Positions 56,564 through 64,000 of a DNA stretch of 64,000 nucleotides are shown here, piece by piece; position 1 is the first letter of the stretch, and each line of letters begins with the position of its first letter. The stretch is from Klebsiella pneumoniae (lineage in GTDB: Bacteria > Verrucomicrobiota > Verrucomicrobiia > Limisphaerales > SXTU01), in the NCBI GenBank assembly GCA_943330855.2, contig CALQJI020000015.1, positions 1 through 64,000 on the forward strand, written 5' to 3'. The notes beneath the pieces were generated by a model, which did no database searches, was not told the DNA's origin, and saw nothing but the letters and a program-made list of their open reading frames with translations. The position numbers and the translations under genes were made by a program.

Positions 56564-57892
56564 ATGAGCAACTCCGCCGCCGAATCGCCCGCTCCGGTTT
56601 CTCCCGCTGCACCTCCCAGCCCGCGCCTTATGTCGCTCGATGCGCTGCGGGGCTTCGATATGTTTTGGATTCTCGGCGGAGATTTCGTGGTCACCACGGC
56701 GGGCAAGATGTCCGGCGGCAACGAGCAGACGTGGACACTCTTCGGCTGGCTCGCGGGCCAGTTCCGGCACAAGGAATGGGATGGGTTCGCGTTCTATGAT
56801 CTGATTTTCCCGCTGTTCGTTTTCATCTCAGGCGTGTCGGTCGTCTTCTCGCTCACGAAGGAAACGCAGCTCCACGGGCGGGCCGGCGCGCTGCAACGTG
56901 TGGTGCGGCGCGCGGCGCTGCTCTTCGTGCTGGGCATCTTTTACTCCGGCGGGTTTACGAAAGAGTGGCCGGAAATCCGCGTGCTCGGGGTGTTGCAACG
57001 CATCGCGCTCGCGTATCTCGGCGCGGGGTTGGTCTTCTGTTTCATCGGTGCGCGGATGAAGGCGCTGGCCGCGGTCATCGCGGGGATTCTAGTCGGCTAC
57101 TGGGGGTTGATGAGCTTCGTGCCGATCCGCGACATCGCGTTGGACAAAGCCAAGCTCGCCGAGCTGGCCGAGAAGGCTGGCGACGCGCGCGGGGCCATCG
57201 TGTTGAAGTCCGAGACGAACCCATCCGCGACGAAGAACAGCCGCGCGTGGGCGAAGGCGGAGGAGTTGTTCGCCAAGACGACGGCCACGACGACCGGCCA
57301 GTTTGCGCCCGGCCACAACCTCGCCAACCACCTCGATTTCCAGCTTCTGCCGGGGCGCAAGTATGACCTGTTCTACGACCCCGAAGGCATCCTCAGCACG
57401 CTGCCCGCGGTGGCGACGTGCCTGCTCGGCGTGCTTGCCGGAGTGTGGTTGCGACGCGAGGACTTCTGCGACCAGTGGAAGGTGATTTATCTTCTGAGCT
57501 TCGGCGCGTTGGCGGTGCTCGTGGGCTTCGCGTGGGGGATGTCGTTCCCCGTCGTGAAGAAAATTTGGACCTCGAGCTTCGTGCTCGTGGCGGGCGGCTA
57601 CAGCGCGATGTTGTTGGGCGTGTTCTATCAGGTCGTGGACGTGTGGCAGTGGCGCGCGTGGTGTCAGCCGTTCGTGTGGATTGGCGTCAACTCCATCACG
57701 ATCTACGTGGCGAACAACCTCCTTCAGTTCCGTGCCGTGGCGAACCGCTTCGTGGGCGGGGACGTGAAGCGGTGGCTGGACGTGAACCTCACCGACGGCG
57801 CGGGGAACCTGGCCATCGCGGTCGTCGGCTTCGCACTCATCTTTTGGTTCGTTAGTTTCCTCTACCGACGGAAGATTTTTCTGAGGCTGTAG
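56564..57892 (+). CDS. DUF5009/HGSNAT-like membrane acyltransferase
   Basis: A 442-residue polytopic membrane protein with ten or so hydrophobic segments. The N-terminal LMSLDALRGFDMFWILGG and DLIFPLFVFISGVSVVFS are typical of the DUF5009/DUF1624 group related to heparan-alpha-glucosaminide N-acetyltransferase. It probably moves acetyl groups across the membrane to a sugar. A ~150-residue soluble loop (about 195-265) is unusual for the group. It stands alone. Confidence 0.85.
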   Translation: MSNSAAESPAPVSPAAPPSPRLMSLDALRGFDMFWILGGDFVVTTAGKMSGGNEQTWTLFGWLAGQFRHKEWDGFAFYDLIFPLFVFISGVSVVFSLTKETQLHGRAGALQRVVRRAALLFVLGIFYSGGFTKEWPEIRVLGVLQRIALAYLGAGLVFCFIGARMKALAAVIAGILVGYWGLMSFVPIRDIALDKAKLAELAEKAGDARGAIVLKSETNPSATKNSRAWAKAEELFAKTTATTTGQFAPGHNLANHLDFQLLPGRKYDLFYDPEGILSTLPAVATCLLGVLAGVWLRREDFCDQWKVIYLLSFGALAVLVGFAWGMSFPVVKKIWTSSFVLVAGGYSAMLLGVFYQVVDVWQWRAWCQPFVWIGVNSITIYVANNLLQFRAVANRFVGGDVKRWLDVNLTDGAGNLAIAVVGFALIFWFVSFLYRRKIFLRL

Positions 57893-57920
57893 TTCAACCC
57901 CCTGGCTGACTCCGCGTTTA

Positions 57921-57946
57921 GCCCGTGTTCCATCCGTGGCTAAAAG
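57921..57946. repeat. Short dispersed intergenic repeat, copy 3 (reversed)
   Basis: On the minus strand the sequence reads TTTTAGCCACGGATGGAACA, related to the copies at 46471 and 50555. The surrounding gap (57893-58054) has no gene. Confidence 0.6.
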
Positions 57947-58054
57947 TTCAGCAGCTACAGCAAACACCCGGTTTGACGGGAATCCCCGATCCGCGTAAAT
58001 ACATTGTCGTGACACCGCACGGTCAATGGACATACAGCAGGAACCGGATGGTTT

Positions 58055-58348
58055 ATGGAATTTGATTGGGCAAATCCTTCGTTCGCCCCGGCGGGTGAGC
58101 TGACGCAACTGGACGTGGAAGAGTCCTTCGAGGACGCGTTCGTGGTGCGACTGCTGCCTGATTCGGCGCGGTTCGCCGGGCAGGCGCGGTATTTCAACTT
58201 GGGCCGCTCGGCGCGCGGGGTGGGCGTGCTCAGTTTGTATCGCACGAACGGGAAGCAGGTGCGGGTGATTTACGCGCGGGAGTTTTTGCAGGAAGAGCAG
58301 TTCTTCTACAAGCGGCGCGTGACGCAGTTGCTGGATCACAGAGACTAA
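58055..58348 (+). CDS. BrnT-like toxin
   Basis: A 97-residue protein whose layout fits the BrnT/DUF497 ribonuclease-toxin family. An FDWANPSF-like start is followed by LDVEESFEDAFVVRLLPDS, the RYFNLGRSARGVGVLSLYR strand pair, and a C-terminal VRVIYAREFLQEEQFFYKRR. In the family, the conserved Arg and Glu residues in these positions are functional. The antitoxin-like gene follows 2 bp later. The usual order, toxin first, is kept. Confidence 0.8.
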   Translation: MEFDWANPSFAPAGELTQLDVEESFEDAFVVRLLPDSARFAGQARYFNLGRSARGVGVLSLYRTNGKQVRVIYAREFLQEEQFFYKRRVTQLLDHRD

Positions 58349-58350
58349 CC

Positions 58351-58635
58351 ATGACGGCCATTTCCAACTGGGATGCGGTGCCCGCCTTCAGCAGCGAAGA
58401 GGAAGAGGCGGACTACTGGCGCGAGCACCGGCTGGACTTACGGCTGATGGACGCGGCGCTGGTCGCGGGTGCGGAGTCCACGGAATCGGTGACGGTGACG
58501 TTGCGGATGGATCCGCGGATGCTCTCGCGGATCAAGCGGCTGGCGCGGTCGCGGTTCTTAAATTATCAGAGCATGGTCAAGCAGTGGTTGAGCGAACGGA
58601 TGGAGCAGGAACTTCGGGAACGAGGCATGAAATGA
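58351..58635 (+). CDS. CopG/BrnA-type antitoxin
   Basis: A 94-residue protein. An acidic N-terminal half (FSSEEEEADYWREHRLD, a likely toxin-binding segment) is followed by a ribbon-helix-helix DNA-binding domain (about 45-85): SVTVTLRMDPRMLSRIKRLA and NYQSMVKQWLSERM. It should neutralise the BrnT-like toxin and repress the pair. Its stop codon overlaps the start codon of the first pseudopilin gene (AATGA), so expression of the two is linked. Confidence 0.82.
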   Translation: MTAISNWDAVPAFSSEEEEADYWREHRLDLRLMDAALVAGAESTESVTVTLRMDPRMLSRIKRLARSRFLNYQSMVKQWLSERMEQELRERGMK

Positions 58636-59294
58636 AGACGACAACGAACAACTTAAAGGCAGGGCAGGGGACGCGGGCGTTCACGCTGGTGGAACTGCTC
58701 GTGGTCATTTCCATCATCGGTATCATCGCCGCGATGTCGGTTGCGGGCATCCGCTCGGCCTCCATGAAACGGGATCAGTCGGCGGTCGAGGCGCAGAAGG
58801 CAAAACTGATTTTGGCGTTGGAGGACTACAAGGGGAAGTTCGGGTCCTATCCGCCGGATCGTCCCGGGACGACGGTAACCAATGCCGTCTGGAATCCGCT
58901 GGCGTATGAGTTGGGTGGCATGCGGCGGTCGGGGGTGAATTTTCAGGCCGAGACTGACCCCAGTCACGTCGTTACCCCGGCGATGTTGCTCTCCTATTAC
59001 GGCCTGACCGGGCTGTTGAACGCCACTCCGTCCGCGACGGTGCGCGGCAAGTCTTTCCTCAATCTCAAGGGGGGAGCCGGCAAAACGGCGGACTACGTGG
59101 TCGTCACCAATGGCGTGCCTGGCATGCCCCCGGTGATGCTGCTGAAGGTTGCGGCGGACCATCCGGCCTTGTCCGAGAACGTCTGGCGCTATCGTTCGTA
59201 TCCCACCAACGGCCACAATCCGAAGAGCTACGACCTGTGGGCGGAAATTAAGAAGAGCAACGGCACCACCAACACGATCAGCAACTGGAAGTGA
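58632..59294 (+). CDS. Type II secretion/pilin-like pseudopilin
   Basis: A 220-residue protein with a 14-16-residue basic leader and a class III prepilin motif at RAFTLVELLVVISIIGIIAA. The residue before Phe is Ala rather than the usual Gly. A long helix and a soluble domain with GSYPPDRPGTTVTNAVWNPL follow. It is the first of six consecutive pseudopilin-type genes and is translated from a start inside the antitoxin stop codon. It probably forms part of a pilus-like or secretion structure. Confidence 0.87.
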   Translation: MKTTTNNLKAGQGTRAFTLVELLVVISIIGIIAAMSVAGIRSASMKRDQSAVEAQKAKLILALEDYKGKFGSYPPDRPGTTVTNAVWNPLAYELGGMRRSGVNFQAETDPSHVVTPAMLLSYYGLTGLLNATPSATVRGKSFLNLKGGAGKTADYVVVTNGVPGMPPVMLLKVAADHPALSENVWRYRSYPTNGHNPKSYDLWAEIKKSNGTTNTISNWK

Positions 59295-59308
59295 ACCTGA
59301 ATTTACCC

Positions 59309-60124
59309 ATGAAACATCATCCTCATCGCACTCACCCACGGCAGCGAGCCATGACGCTCATTGAGCTGCTCGTGGTCATTAGCATCATCGGCGTGCTGGC
59401 CGGTCTCATTCTTCCAGCCGTGGGTAACGTGAAGAAAAAGGCCCGCGTGGTGCAGGCTCAGAAGGACATGGCGGACATGAAGGGCGCGATCAGTGTCTAT
59501 CAGCATGATTACAGCCGTCTGCCGGCCTCTGGGGCTCCCGTCGCGCCTGATGTGGTGCAGGGAGCCGGCATTGCGGGCACGGATTTCACCTTCGGCACGA
59601 CTGGCACTGGATACGGGACCAACGTTTACAACAACGGCAACGCGCCTGGCAGCTACCAACAGAGTAACCGTGAGTTGATGGTGATTCTGACCGCCTCTGG
59701 TTTTACCGGCTACACGCCACATTCCTCGGTGCAGTTAGACAGGCGCAATCCGCGCAAGACCGGCTACTTCAACGCCAAGTCCTCGGGGGCAAGTGGTGCC
59801 ACCGCCGGTAAGGGGTTGGGCGATGACGGAGTGATGCGCGACCCGTGGGGCAACCCCTACATCATCGCATTGGACCTGAACTACGATGGGTGGGTCTCGA
59901 ACTCGGTTTACAACCACAACACCGTGAACAACGGCGTCACCCCGAGCACAGGTTTGGTGCGGCAGGGCGCGGCGGGCACGCACACGTGGGCGTTGAAGGA
60001 CTCGGTGATGATCATGTCGTTCGGTGCGGACGGGCAGTTCGGCCCAAGCAGCGGCGCCCCGGTGGTGGCGGCCGCTGCGGCCAATGCAGATCCCAACAAA
60101 GACAACGTCCTGAGCTGGAAATGA
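59309..60124 (+). CDS. GspG-like pseudopilin
   Basis: A 271-residue protein from the ATG at 59309 (a GTG at 59291 is also possible). The prepilin motif is RAMTLIELLVVISIIGVLAG. Here the residue at +1 is Met, not Phe. The GspG-like region ends with DPWGNPYIIALDLNYDGWVS, and the sequence ends in a Gly/Ala-rich stretch. It belongs with the gene before it as a duplicated GspG-type pair. Confidence 0.87.
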   Translation: MKHHPHRTHPRQRAMTLIELLVVISIIGVLAGLILPAVGNVKKKARVVQAQKDMADMKGAISVYQHDYSRLPASGAPVAPDVVQGAGIAGTDFTFGTTGTGYGTNVYNNGNAPGSYQQSNRELMVILTASGFTGYTPHSSVQLDRRNPRKTGYFNAKSSGASGATAGKGLGDDGVMRDPWGNPYIIALDLNYDGWVSNSVYNHNTVNNGVTPSTGLVRQGAAGTHTWALKDSVMIMSFGADGQFGPSSGAPVVAAAAANADPNKDNVLSWK

Positions 60125-60128
60125 GTTT

Positions 60129-61124
60129 ATGAAGCTCGCCGCCAATCTTGTAGCCGCTGAGGTCACGAGGCGGGGCGTATGGGAGGCTGAAAGTTCCGCC
60201 TCCTCCCCTCGGCGGCTACGGGAGCAAGTGGCGTTCACCCTCATCGAGATGCTCGTGGTGCTGGGCATCATCGGCATCCTCGCGGCGATGACGCTGCCTT
60301 CCTTCAAAAACGCGGGGAAGGGGAACGTGACCGAGTCCGCCATGCGGCAGTTGACCGACCATCTGGCGCTCGCGCGGATGAAGGCCATGACCCAGCGGAC
60401 CAAGGTGTATGTGGTGTTCTCGCCGGACCTTAATTACTTCTTTGGCGCCAACCCGCTGAGTGTGACCGCATCGAACTTTCTGAGGACCAACATTGCGGCG
60501 AACAACTTGGTCGGTGGCCAGCTTACGGCCTACGCATTGTATTCGCCTCGGATGGTCGGGGAACAGCCGGGCCAGAGCACGCCCCGCTACCTGTCGGAAT
60601 GGCATGATCTGCCCGCAGGCGCATTTATTCCGGCGGGCGCGTTTCGGAACCCAGCCATCTTCCACAACGCCTTCGGTGCGCCGCTTACCAACGTGATGGT
60701 CTTTCTCGATGACAGCTACGCTTTGGGCGGCACGGTTCCTTTGCCTTTCATTGCTTTCGACGAATCCGGACGGCTCTTCGGGCGCACCGCGAACGTGATG
60801 TTGCCAATCCTCGAAGGCAGCGTGATGCACCCCAAGGACACCAACGAGATGAACCTTGTCGTCAACACCGACGCAGTGGAGACGGCCGCTCCGATCTCGT
60901 CTGGCGGCATCGTGTCGGGCGTAGAGTATCTAGTGGCTGGCACGGTGGGGTCGCGGATCAACTATCCGTCCGTCGGCCTCATCACCGCCGGCCAGACCTT
61001 CACCGGCACCGCGACGACTACCTACACCGTCGCCGCAGGCGCACCCCGCGTGGTGCAACTCTACGGCGTGCGGATTGATTGGGTGACAGGCCGGGGCAAG
61101 GGCATTCGACCGGAGCTACAATGA
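60129..61124 (+). CDS. Pseudopilin, Verru_Chthon cassette D-like
   Basis: A 331-residue protein. The prepilin motif VAFTLIEMLVVLGIIGILAA follows a 35-residue leader that is unusually long because a REP-like palindrome (60150-60219) is translated in it (VAAEVTRRG...SASSPRRLRE). No other ATG lies between the start and the motif, so the element must be translated if the gene is used. GspH-like features and DLNYFFGANPLS follow. Its place in the series fits Verru_Chthon cassette protein D. Confidence 0.8.
   Translation: MKLAANLVAAEVTRRGVWEAESSASSPRRLREQVAFTLIEMLVVLGIIGILAAMTLPSFKNAGKGNVTESAMRQLTDHLALARMKAMTQRTKVYVVFSPDLNYFFGANPLSVTASNFLRTNIAANNLVGGQLTAYALYSPRMVGEQPGQSTPRYLSEWHDLPAGAFIPAGAFRNPAIFHNAFGAPLTNVMVFLDDSYALGGTVPLPFIAFDESGRLFGRTANVMLPILEGSVMHPKDTNEMNLVVNTDAVETAAPISSGGIVSGVEYLVAGTVGSRINYPSVGLITAGQTFTGTATTTYTVAAGAPRVVQLYGVRIDWVTGRGKGIRPELQ
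60150..60219. repeat. REP-like palindromic pair in a pseudopilin leader
   Basis: A 70-bp GTAG...CTAC palindrome. The left unit is GTAG, CCGCT, ten bases, GGCGG. The right unit is the same with CCGCC. It is in frame in the leader-coding part of the pseudopilin gene. Confidence 0.9.
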
Positions 61125-61903
61125 ACTTCACCCGCAAACCCGCCGCCGTGTGTCCCGTAGCCGCCGAGGTGCGGAGGCGGACGCTGGTGCGTTCGAACGA
61201 CTCCGCCTCCTTATCTCGGCGGCTACGGGGGACAGAGATGCCCGCCCGCCGGACGCGCGCCTTCACCATGGTGGAGGTAGCCCTCAGCCTCGCCATCGTC
61301 GCCTTCGCGATGGTGGCCATCATCGGCGTGATGCCGATGGGCTTGAACGTGCAGAAGGAGAACCGCGAGGAAACCATCATTTCCCAAGACGCGGCGGTCA
61401 TTCTCGAAGCCATTCGCGGCGGCAACGCCAGCGCGAACATCGCTTCGTTGCCCGCCTCCTGCCTGCAGATGCAAGGCATTCACCCGACGATTGTGCCGAA
61501 CGCGACGGCCACCGCGTTGGACATTGTGCACAGACTCAGCATCCCGCGCTGGGACACGGGCTATCTCACGAATTTGGTGCAAGCCCACTTCCGCGCCATG
61601 AGCGGCAACCTCGCGGACACGGCGACGGCCGGTTCGCAGATGTCTTTTAGCTACGTGCTGACCTCCGAGGTGACGAACTACACCGCCAGCCCGACGATGC
61701 CCACCAACGGCGTCGCGTTCCTCACCAACAACCTTTACGAGGTGAAGCTCACCTTCCAGTGGCCAGTGTATGATGGCGGCGCCGGCGTGTTCCCCACGCG
61801 CGTGGGCGAGAAGCGCCTCGTGGTTCGCACCTTCGTCAGTGGACAACTGGTCCGGGAAACCAACGGTTACTCCTTCCGAGGCGTGACTTACCAAGGCCAA
61901 TGA
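61121..61903 (+). CDS. Pseudopilin, Verru_Chthon cassette B-like
   Basis: A 260-residue protein if started at the ATG at 61121, which overlaps the upstream stop (ATGA). The prepilin motif RAFTMVEVALSLAIVAFAMV comes at about residue 47, after a leader containing a translated REP-like palindrome (VAAEVRRRTL...ASLSRRLRG). An internal ATG at 61238, preceded by GGGGGACAGAG, would give a shorter leader (MPARRTRAF) and may be used. The GspI-like protein fits Verru_Chthon cassette B. Confidence 0.82.
   Translation: MNFTRKPAAVCPVAAEVRRRTLVRSNDSASLSRRLRGTEMPARRTRAFTMVEVALSLAIVAFAMVAIIGVMPMGLNVQKENREETIISQDAAVILEAIRGGNASANIASLPASCLQMQGIHPTIVPNATATALDIVHRLSIPRWDTGYLTNLVQAHFRAMSGNLADTATAGSQMSFSYVLTSEVTNYTASPTMPTNGVAFLTNNLYEVKLTFQWPVYDGGAGVFPTRVGEKRLVVRTFVSGQLVRETNGYSFRGVTYQGQ
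61157..61226. repeat. REP-like palindromic pair in a pseudopilin leader
   Basis: A 70-bp copy with both units perfect at GTAG and CCGCC...GGCGG. Flanking CCC and GGG extend the palindrome. It lies in frame between the first ATG and the prepilin motif of the gene, and the G-rich sequence after CTAC may serve as a ribosome-binding site for the internal ATG. Confidence 0.92.
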
Positions 61904-62727
61904 ACTTGTCCGCCGCCAACTCTGTGCCTCAACTACGTCGGCGGGTGCGCGCCGTCACCATCCTCGAGTTGTTGGTGGCGGTGAGCCTCATCTCCTTCAT
62001 CATCCTGGCGCTCTACCAGATGTTTGACACTACGCAGACGCAGATGCGCCGCACCGTCCGTGAAGTGGACAAGTTCGAGTCCGGGCGCGCGGCAGCGGAG
62101 CTGATCAAGCGTGATTTCGCACAGATGGTCGCCGGGAACTCCACCGCCGGTGGCCTGGCCGCCAACTTCTTCGCCGGCACCAACTTTGGCGGCACCGACT
62201 GGTCCGCCGGTGCGTTCGTGATGACCAACAACGGCACCAACATCGTGCTGCAGAACACCCTGCAAGTGGCCTACTTCGTCTCCTTTGATCCGGCGGCCAC
62301 CCCCACCAACTGGACCGCTGTGGCCTACCGCGTGGCCAGCAGCACCAACCCCACGACCATTGCCGGCTACGGACTGGGCACGCTCTACCGCTGGTCGGTG
62401 AACTCAAACCGCTTCTCCACGAACTTGCAGAACACCTACTTCAGCGGCCCGCCCGTCAGCTCCTTCCAGCGGATTGCGGACAACGTCGTTCACTTCCGAG
62501 TCACCGGCATCACCAACGGCGTGGCGGTGCCTGTGAACGGCTACCTCACCAACACCAGTCTCCCCTCCCACGTCGAGATTGAGCTGGGCTACCTGGACTC
62601 GCGGACCGCCGAGCGCGCGCGCGGGATGCTGCCCAACACCAACGCCGTGCGGGCCGCCCTCGCCACCAACGTCGCCAACGTCCACCTCTTCCGCCTCCAG
62701 ATACCCATCCGCCCCGGCCAGCAATGA
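61900..62727 (+). CDS. GspJ-like pseudopilin, Verru_Chthon cassette C-like
   Basis: A 275-residue protein with an 18-residue leader and the motif RAVTILELLVAVSLISFIIL, followed by LYQMFDTTQTQMRRTVREVD and a long soluble domain ending FRLQIPIRP. The residue at +1 is Val in place of Phe. GspJ/PulJ-type proteins sit at pseudopilus tips. The start overlaps the upstream stop (ATGA), and the stop overlaps the start of the next gene. Confidence 0.84.
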   Translation: MNLSAANSVPQLRRRVRAVTILELLVAVSLISFIILALYQMFDTTQTQMRRTVREVDKFESGRAAAELIKRDFAQMVAGNSTAGGLAANFFAGTNFGGTDWSAGAFVMTNNGTNIVLQNTLQVAYFVSFDPAATPTNWTAVAYRVASSTNPTTIAGYGLGTLYRWSVNSNRFSTNLQNTYFSGPPVSSFQRIADNVVHFRVTGITNGVAVPVNGYLTNTSLPSHVEIELGYLDSRTAERARGMLPNTNAVRAALATNVANVHLFRLQIPIRPGQQ

Positions 62728-64000
62728 AAACGCGTTTCCAAACCAACCTGGGCGTGCAGCGGAAACAACCGGTGCACGCGGTGCCAACTGCGGCCGTCGC
62801 CGGCAACGCTCGCCGAAGCCGCTCGGAGATTGCCAATTTGCAATTTGCAATTCGCAGTTTGAAATTCCCGCAAACCCCCCGCTCCGGCGTCGCCCTCGTG
62901 GCCACGCTCATCATGCTCTCGCTCGTCACCTTCATGGTGGTGGCCTTCCTCAGCGTGGCCCGTCGCGAGCGGCAGTCCGTGGCCGCGAGCCTCACCATCA
63001 ACGAGGCGCGCGCCGCGATGGAGGCCGGACTGGGCCGAGCGCAGGCAGACATCGCCGCCCGCCTACTCACGTTGGGCGACCCGTGGAGCTACGGCCTGAT
63101 GGTGCCTACCAACTACCAGAACAGTGTGTTCAACGCCGCCGTCATCCCCGCCAACATTAGCCCCACCAACGTCAACGACGTCCTCGCCCTTCAGGCCGCC
63201 GGCCAGCCCACGCCGTGGCTGCTGCATTTGGGCAACCTCCAGTATGACCCGCGCGCGCCGGTGTTCTCGACTTACTTCACCAACCGCACCCCCTACAACC
63301 TGCTCGCCAGCGAGACGAACTTGGGCCGCTACTACCTCGACTTCAACCGGGACACCATGTTTGAGAGCACGGACAGTTTTCAGACGGGCGACCCGCAGTG
63401 GATTTCCATGCTCGAGTATCCAGGCGTGCCGCACAGCGCCACCAACCAGTTCACCAGCCGTTACACCTACCTCGTGGCTCCGGTGGGCAAGACGATGGAT
63501 CTGAACTTCATGCACAACCAGTCCAAGCGCTCCAATGGCGTGGTCACGGCCGAGGGATACTTGCGGAACCTCGGGGTCGGCCCACACGAGCTGAATCTTT
63601 CCGCGATGCTCACGGAGTTGAATCCGTTCTGGATCTACAACTACAACACTGGCGCGGGCGTTTCTGGCACCGGGACACCCAATGACGCCTTCACAAACGC
63701 GCTCCGGCTCGTGCTCTTCCGGAATAACAACGGCTTCAACAATCTCGACAACTTGACCGGTCAGTTTGGAGCGGGACCTGCCCTGAACCTGGCCAGCGCG
63801 CAGTTCGACGTGTTTGGCGACGGCCCTTTGATGGCAGCCTCCAATCTGACGGCCAACGTGGAGGTGACGAACTTCCCCCGGCCCGGCGGCAATAACACCA
63901 ACGCGCTGGCGCAGCGGTTCTTCGATCTGAACGAGCTGTTCATGACCACGCGCGGCTACTCGGCGACATTCCAATCGAACCTGAACCGACTTGGCACCAA
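62724..64000 (+). CDS. PilX/GspK-like protein, Verru_Chthon cassette A-like (partial)
   Basis: The first 425 codons of a gene that runs off the window. The start ATG overlaps the upstream stop (ATGA). A 53-residue leader carries a heptamer-derived segment (NLQFAIRSLKF), and then comes RSGVALVATLIMLSLVTFMV, a PilX/GspK-like membrane segment. The long downstream domain, NWS/NTN-rich, has TFQSNLNRLGT at the edge. Its position after three pseudopilins fits Verru_Chthon cassette protein A, the largest member. Confidence 0.82.
   Translation, partial: MKTRFQTNLGVQRKQPVHAVPTAAVAGNARRSRSEIANLQFAIRSLKFPQTPRSGVALVATLIMLSLVTFMVVAFLSVARRERQSVAASLTINEARAAMEAGLGRAQADIAARLLTLGDPWSYGLMVPTNYQNSVFNAAVIPANISPTNVNDVLALQAAGQPTPWLLHLGNLQYDPRAPVFSTYFTNRTPYNLLASETNLGRYYLDFNRDTMFESTDSFQTGDPQWISMLEYPGVPHSATNQFTSRYTYLVAPVGKTMDLNFMHNQSKRSNGVVTAEGYLRNLGVGPHELNLSAMLTELNPFWIYNYNTGAGVSGTGTPNDAFTNALRLVLFRNNNGFNNLDNLTGQFGAGPALNLASAQFDVFGDGPLMAASNLTANVEVTNFPRPGGNNTNALAQRFFDLNELFMTTRGYSATFQSNLNRLGT
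62835..62869. repeat. 7-bp tandem microrepeat in a leader-coding region
   Basis: Five heptamers close to AATTTGC (AATTTGC, AATTTGC, AATTCGC, AGTTTGA, AATTCCC) in frame in the leader of the last gene, encoding NLQFAIRSLKFP. It is low in GC compared with its surroundings. Confidence 0.7.

Overview
The window looks like a piece of a high-GC Verrucomicrobiota chromosome, probably of the Limisphaerales/Pedosphaera type. The evidence is three DUF1501 proteins, several secreted PQQ-like or beta-propeller proteins, a run of pseudopilin genes with the layout of the Verru_Chthon cassette, a squalene-cyclase-repeat protein, and many short palindromic repeats. This placement rests on gene content, not on a marker-gene tree. 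There is no rRNA, CRISPR array, prophage or complete insertion sequence. One tRNA gene, tRNA-Phe(GAA), is present.

Layout. 0.4-3.2 kb: a DUF1501 gene followed by a decayed stretch holding a truncated ThiF/MoeB-type gene, a 21-bp tandem repeat and a MacB-type permease that has lost its middle in frame. 3.3-15.8 kb: a DUF4337 gene and then a minus-strand block for cell-surface carbohydrate. This block has a WecB/TagA/CpsF glycosyltransferase, a GDP-mannose/UDP-glucose dehydrogenase, and a tight six-gene operon: cytidylyltransferase-PfkB kinase fusion, SDR, HAD phosphatase, small-molecule kinase and split transketolase. The operon looks like a pathway to an unidentified nucleotide-activated sugar. 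15.9-21.6 kb: ArsM, a hydrolase broken by an amber codon, an amidohydrolase, an SGNH hydrolase, a YgjP-like metallopeptidase and a single-domain response regulator. 21.7-30.3 kb: secreted proteins (alpha/beta hydrolase, DUF6797-like, HEAT/PA14-like, PQQ propeller, DUF1501). 30.4-34.1 kb: a two-gene multi-step phosphorelay.

34.2-46.4 kb is mostly housekeeping: SppA-type peptidase, upp, HtpX, a primary-type sigma factor, apt, tRNA-Phe, an ExbB-ExbD-TonB-like set, an IMPDH-like enzyme with altered active-site positions, and RecJ. 46.6-52 kb: a FecR-domain membrane protein and secreted proteins. 52.3-56.4 kb: a TonB-receptor pseudogene and a five-gene chain of overlapping genes (ECF sigma, small membrane protein, Spy/CpxP-like protein, redoxin, cytochrome/copper-monooxygenase-like protein). 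56.6-64 kb: an acetyltransferase-like membrane protein, a BrnT/CopG-type toxin-antitoxin pair, and six pseudopilin-type genes coupled to it. The last of these runs off the end of the window.

The most unusual signal is a family of REP/BIME-like palindromes. Each unit is GTAG followed by a CCGCC-(10 nt)-GGCGG hairpin. There are eleven units at six loci, five of them as head-to-head pairs. Copies lie in frame inside genes, including the leader regions of two consecutive pseudopilins, and two copies supply the TAG stop codon of the gene they abut. A second GTAG-type element, 7-bp microrepeats inside coding sequence, and several long inverted repeats between genes show that this genome carries many small repeats.
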